Shown: positions 6,073 through 6,137 of the stretch, in pieces
Layout: every line of letters begins with the position of its first letter
How positions within the stretch are numbered: position 1 is the first letter of the stretch
NCBI GenBank assembly: GCA_016764535.1
Contig: JAESRR010000059.1
Span: forward strand, 1 to 6,137
Origin: Cohaesibacteraceae bacterium
GTDB lineage: Bacteria; Pseudomonadota; Alphaproteobacteria; Rhizobiales; Cohaesibacteraceae
Direction: 5' to 3'
Length of the DNA: 6,137 nt
Notes under the pieces: generated by a model
Database searches by the model: none
The model's input: the letters and a program-made list of their open reading frames with translations, nothing else
What the model was told of the DNA's origin: nothing
Made by a program: the position numbers and the translations under genes

Positions 6073-6137
6073 TTACGACATCTGTTTCACCATGTCGAGG
6101 CTGCTTGCCTTCGCAAACAGGGCTTCATAATCAGGTA
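6073..6137 (-). CDS. C-terminal end of an unidentified upstream gene, partial
   Basis: On the minus strand an open frame enters from the window edge and ends at a TAA at 6073-6075. It gives about 20 residues, PDYEALFAKASSLDMVKQMS. The other two minus frames close early in this stretch. The gap to the diflavin reductase start is 39 to 60 nt, with no terminator between, so the two genes may be co-transcribed. If so, this is the natural place for the redox partner or a related function. The fragment is too short to assign and does not resemble the CysI C-terminus as I remember it. Confidence 0.5.
   Translation of the reverse strand, partial: PDYEALFAKASSLDMVKQMS

Noticed and set aside
6076..6097. 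Inverted repeat CGACAT/ATGTCG with a 10-nt spacer at the end of the upstream minus-strand gene
   Set aside because: The stem is only 6 bp, lies within the coding end, and no T tract follows on the minus strand, so it is not a credible terminator.
1..6137. Mobile element, CRISPR array, toxin-antitoxin, phage-defence system or RNA gene
   Set aside because: No transposase, terminal inverted repeats, regular spacer-repeat pattern or tRNA/rRNA-like structure was seen. The larger genes are ordinary respiratory-maturation, transport and redox functions.

Overview
The window looks like a gene-dense stretch of a Gram-negative, Na+-NQR-bearing bacterium, most likely a marine or aquatic proteobacterium. 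I lean towards Alphaproteobacteria because the 107-residue unknown resembles a small-protein family I associate with that class. This assignment is inference, because no rRNA or other taxonomic marker is present. Genes are close-packed, several start with GTG or TTG, and there are no signs of mobile elements, CRISPR arrays, tRNAs or rRNAs.

Left block (1-1540, + strand): the end of a Na+-NQR maturation cluster. A 5'-truncated apbE (FAD:protein FMN transferase) is followed after 6 nt by nqrM (the NQR iron-site maturation factor). A 107-residue unknown protein then starts with a GTG directly after the nqrM stop. ApbE attaches FMN covalently to NqrB and NqrC, and NqrM serves the Cys4-Fe site of NqrD/NqrE. 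The structural genes (nqrA-F) are therefore expected just to the left of the window. A convergent 63-residue two-helix membrane protein (1546-1737, - strand) closes this block.

Middle block (1738-4075): a 137-bp divergent intergenic region separates the small membrane protein from a 448-residue MATE-type multidrug exporter (+). The exporter overlaps tail to tail by 4 bp with a metallo-beta-lactamase-fold hydrolase of the RNase Z/arylsulfatase-like group (-). The hydrolase probably starts at a TTG at 4075 behind a GGAG ribosome-binding site, not at the far end of its open frame.

Right block (4152-6137, - strand): a complete CysJ-type diflavin reductase (flavodoxin + FAD + NADPH domains) preceded by the last 20 codons of an unidentified upstream gene on the same strand. 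A clear rho-independent terminator (4152-4198) ends this unit and isolates it from the hydrolase. A short degenerate 13-bp tandem repeat sits between the reductase stop and the terminator.

I see no convincing previously undescribed multi-gene system. The points most worth following are the unknown ORF fused in layout to nqrM, the altered cysteine spacing of NqrM, and the missing redox partner of the diflavin reductase.
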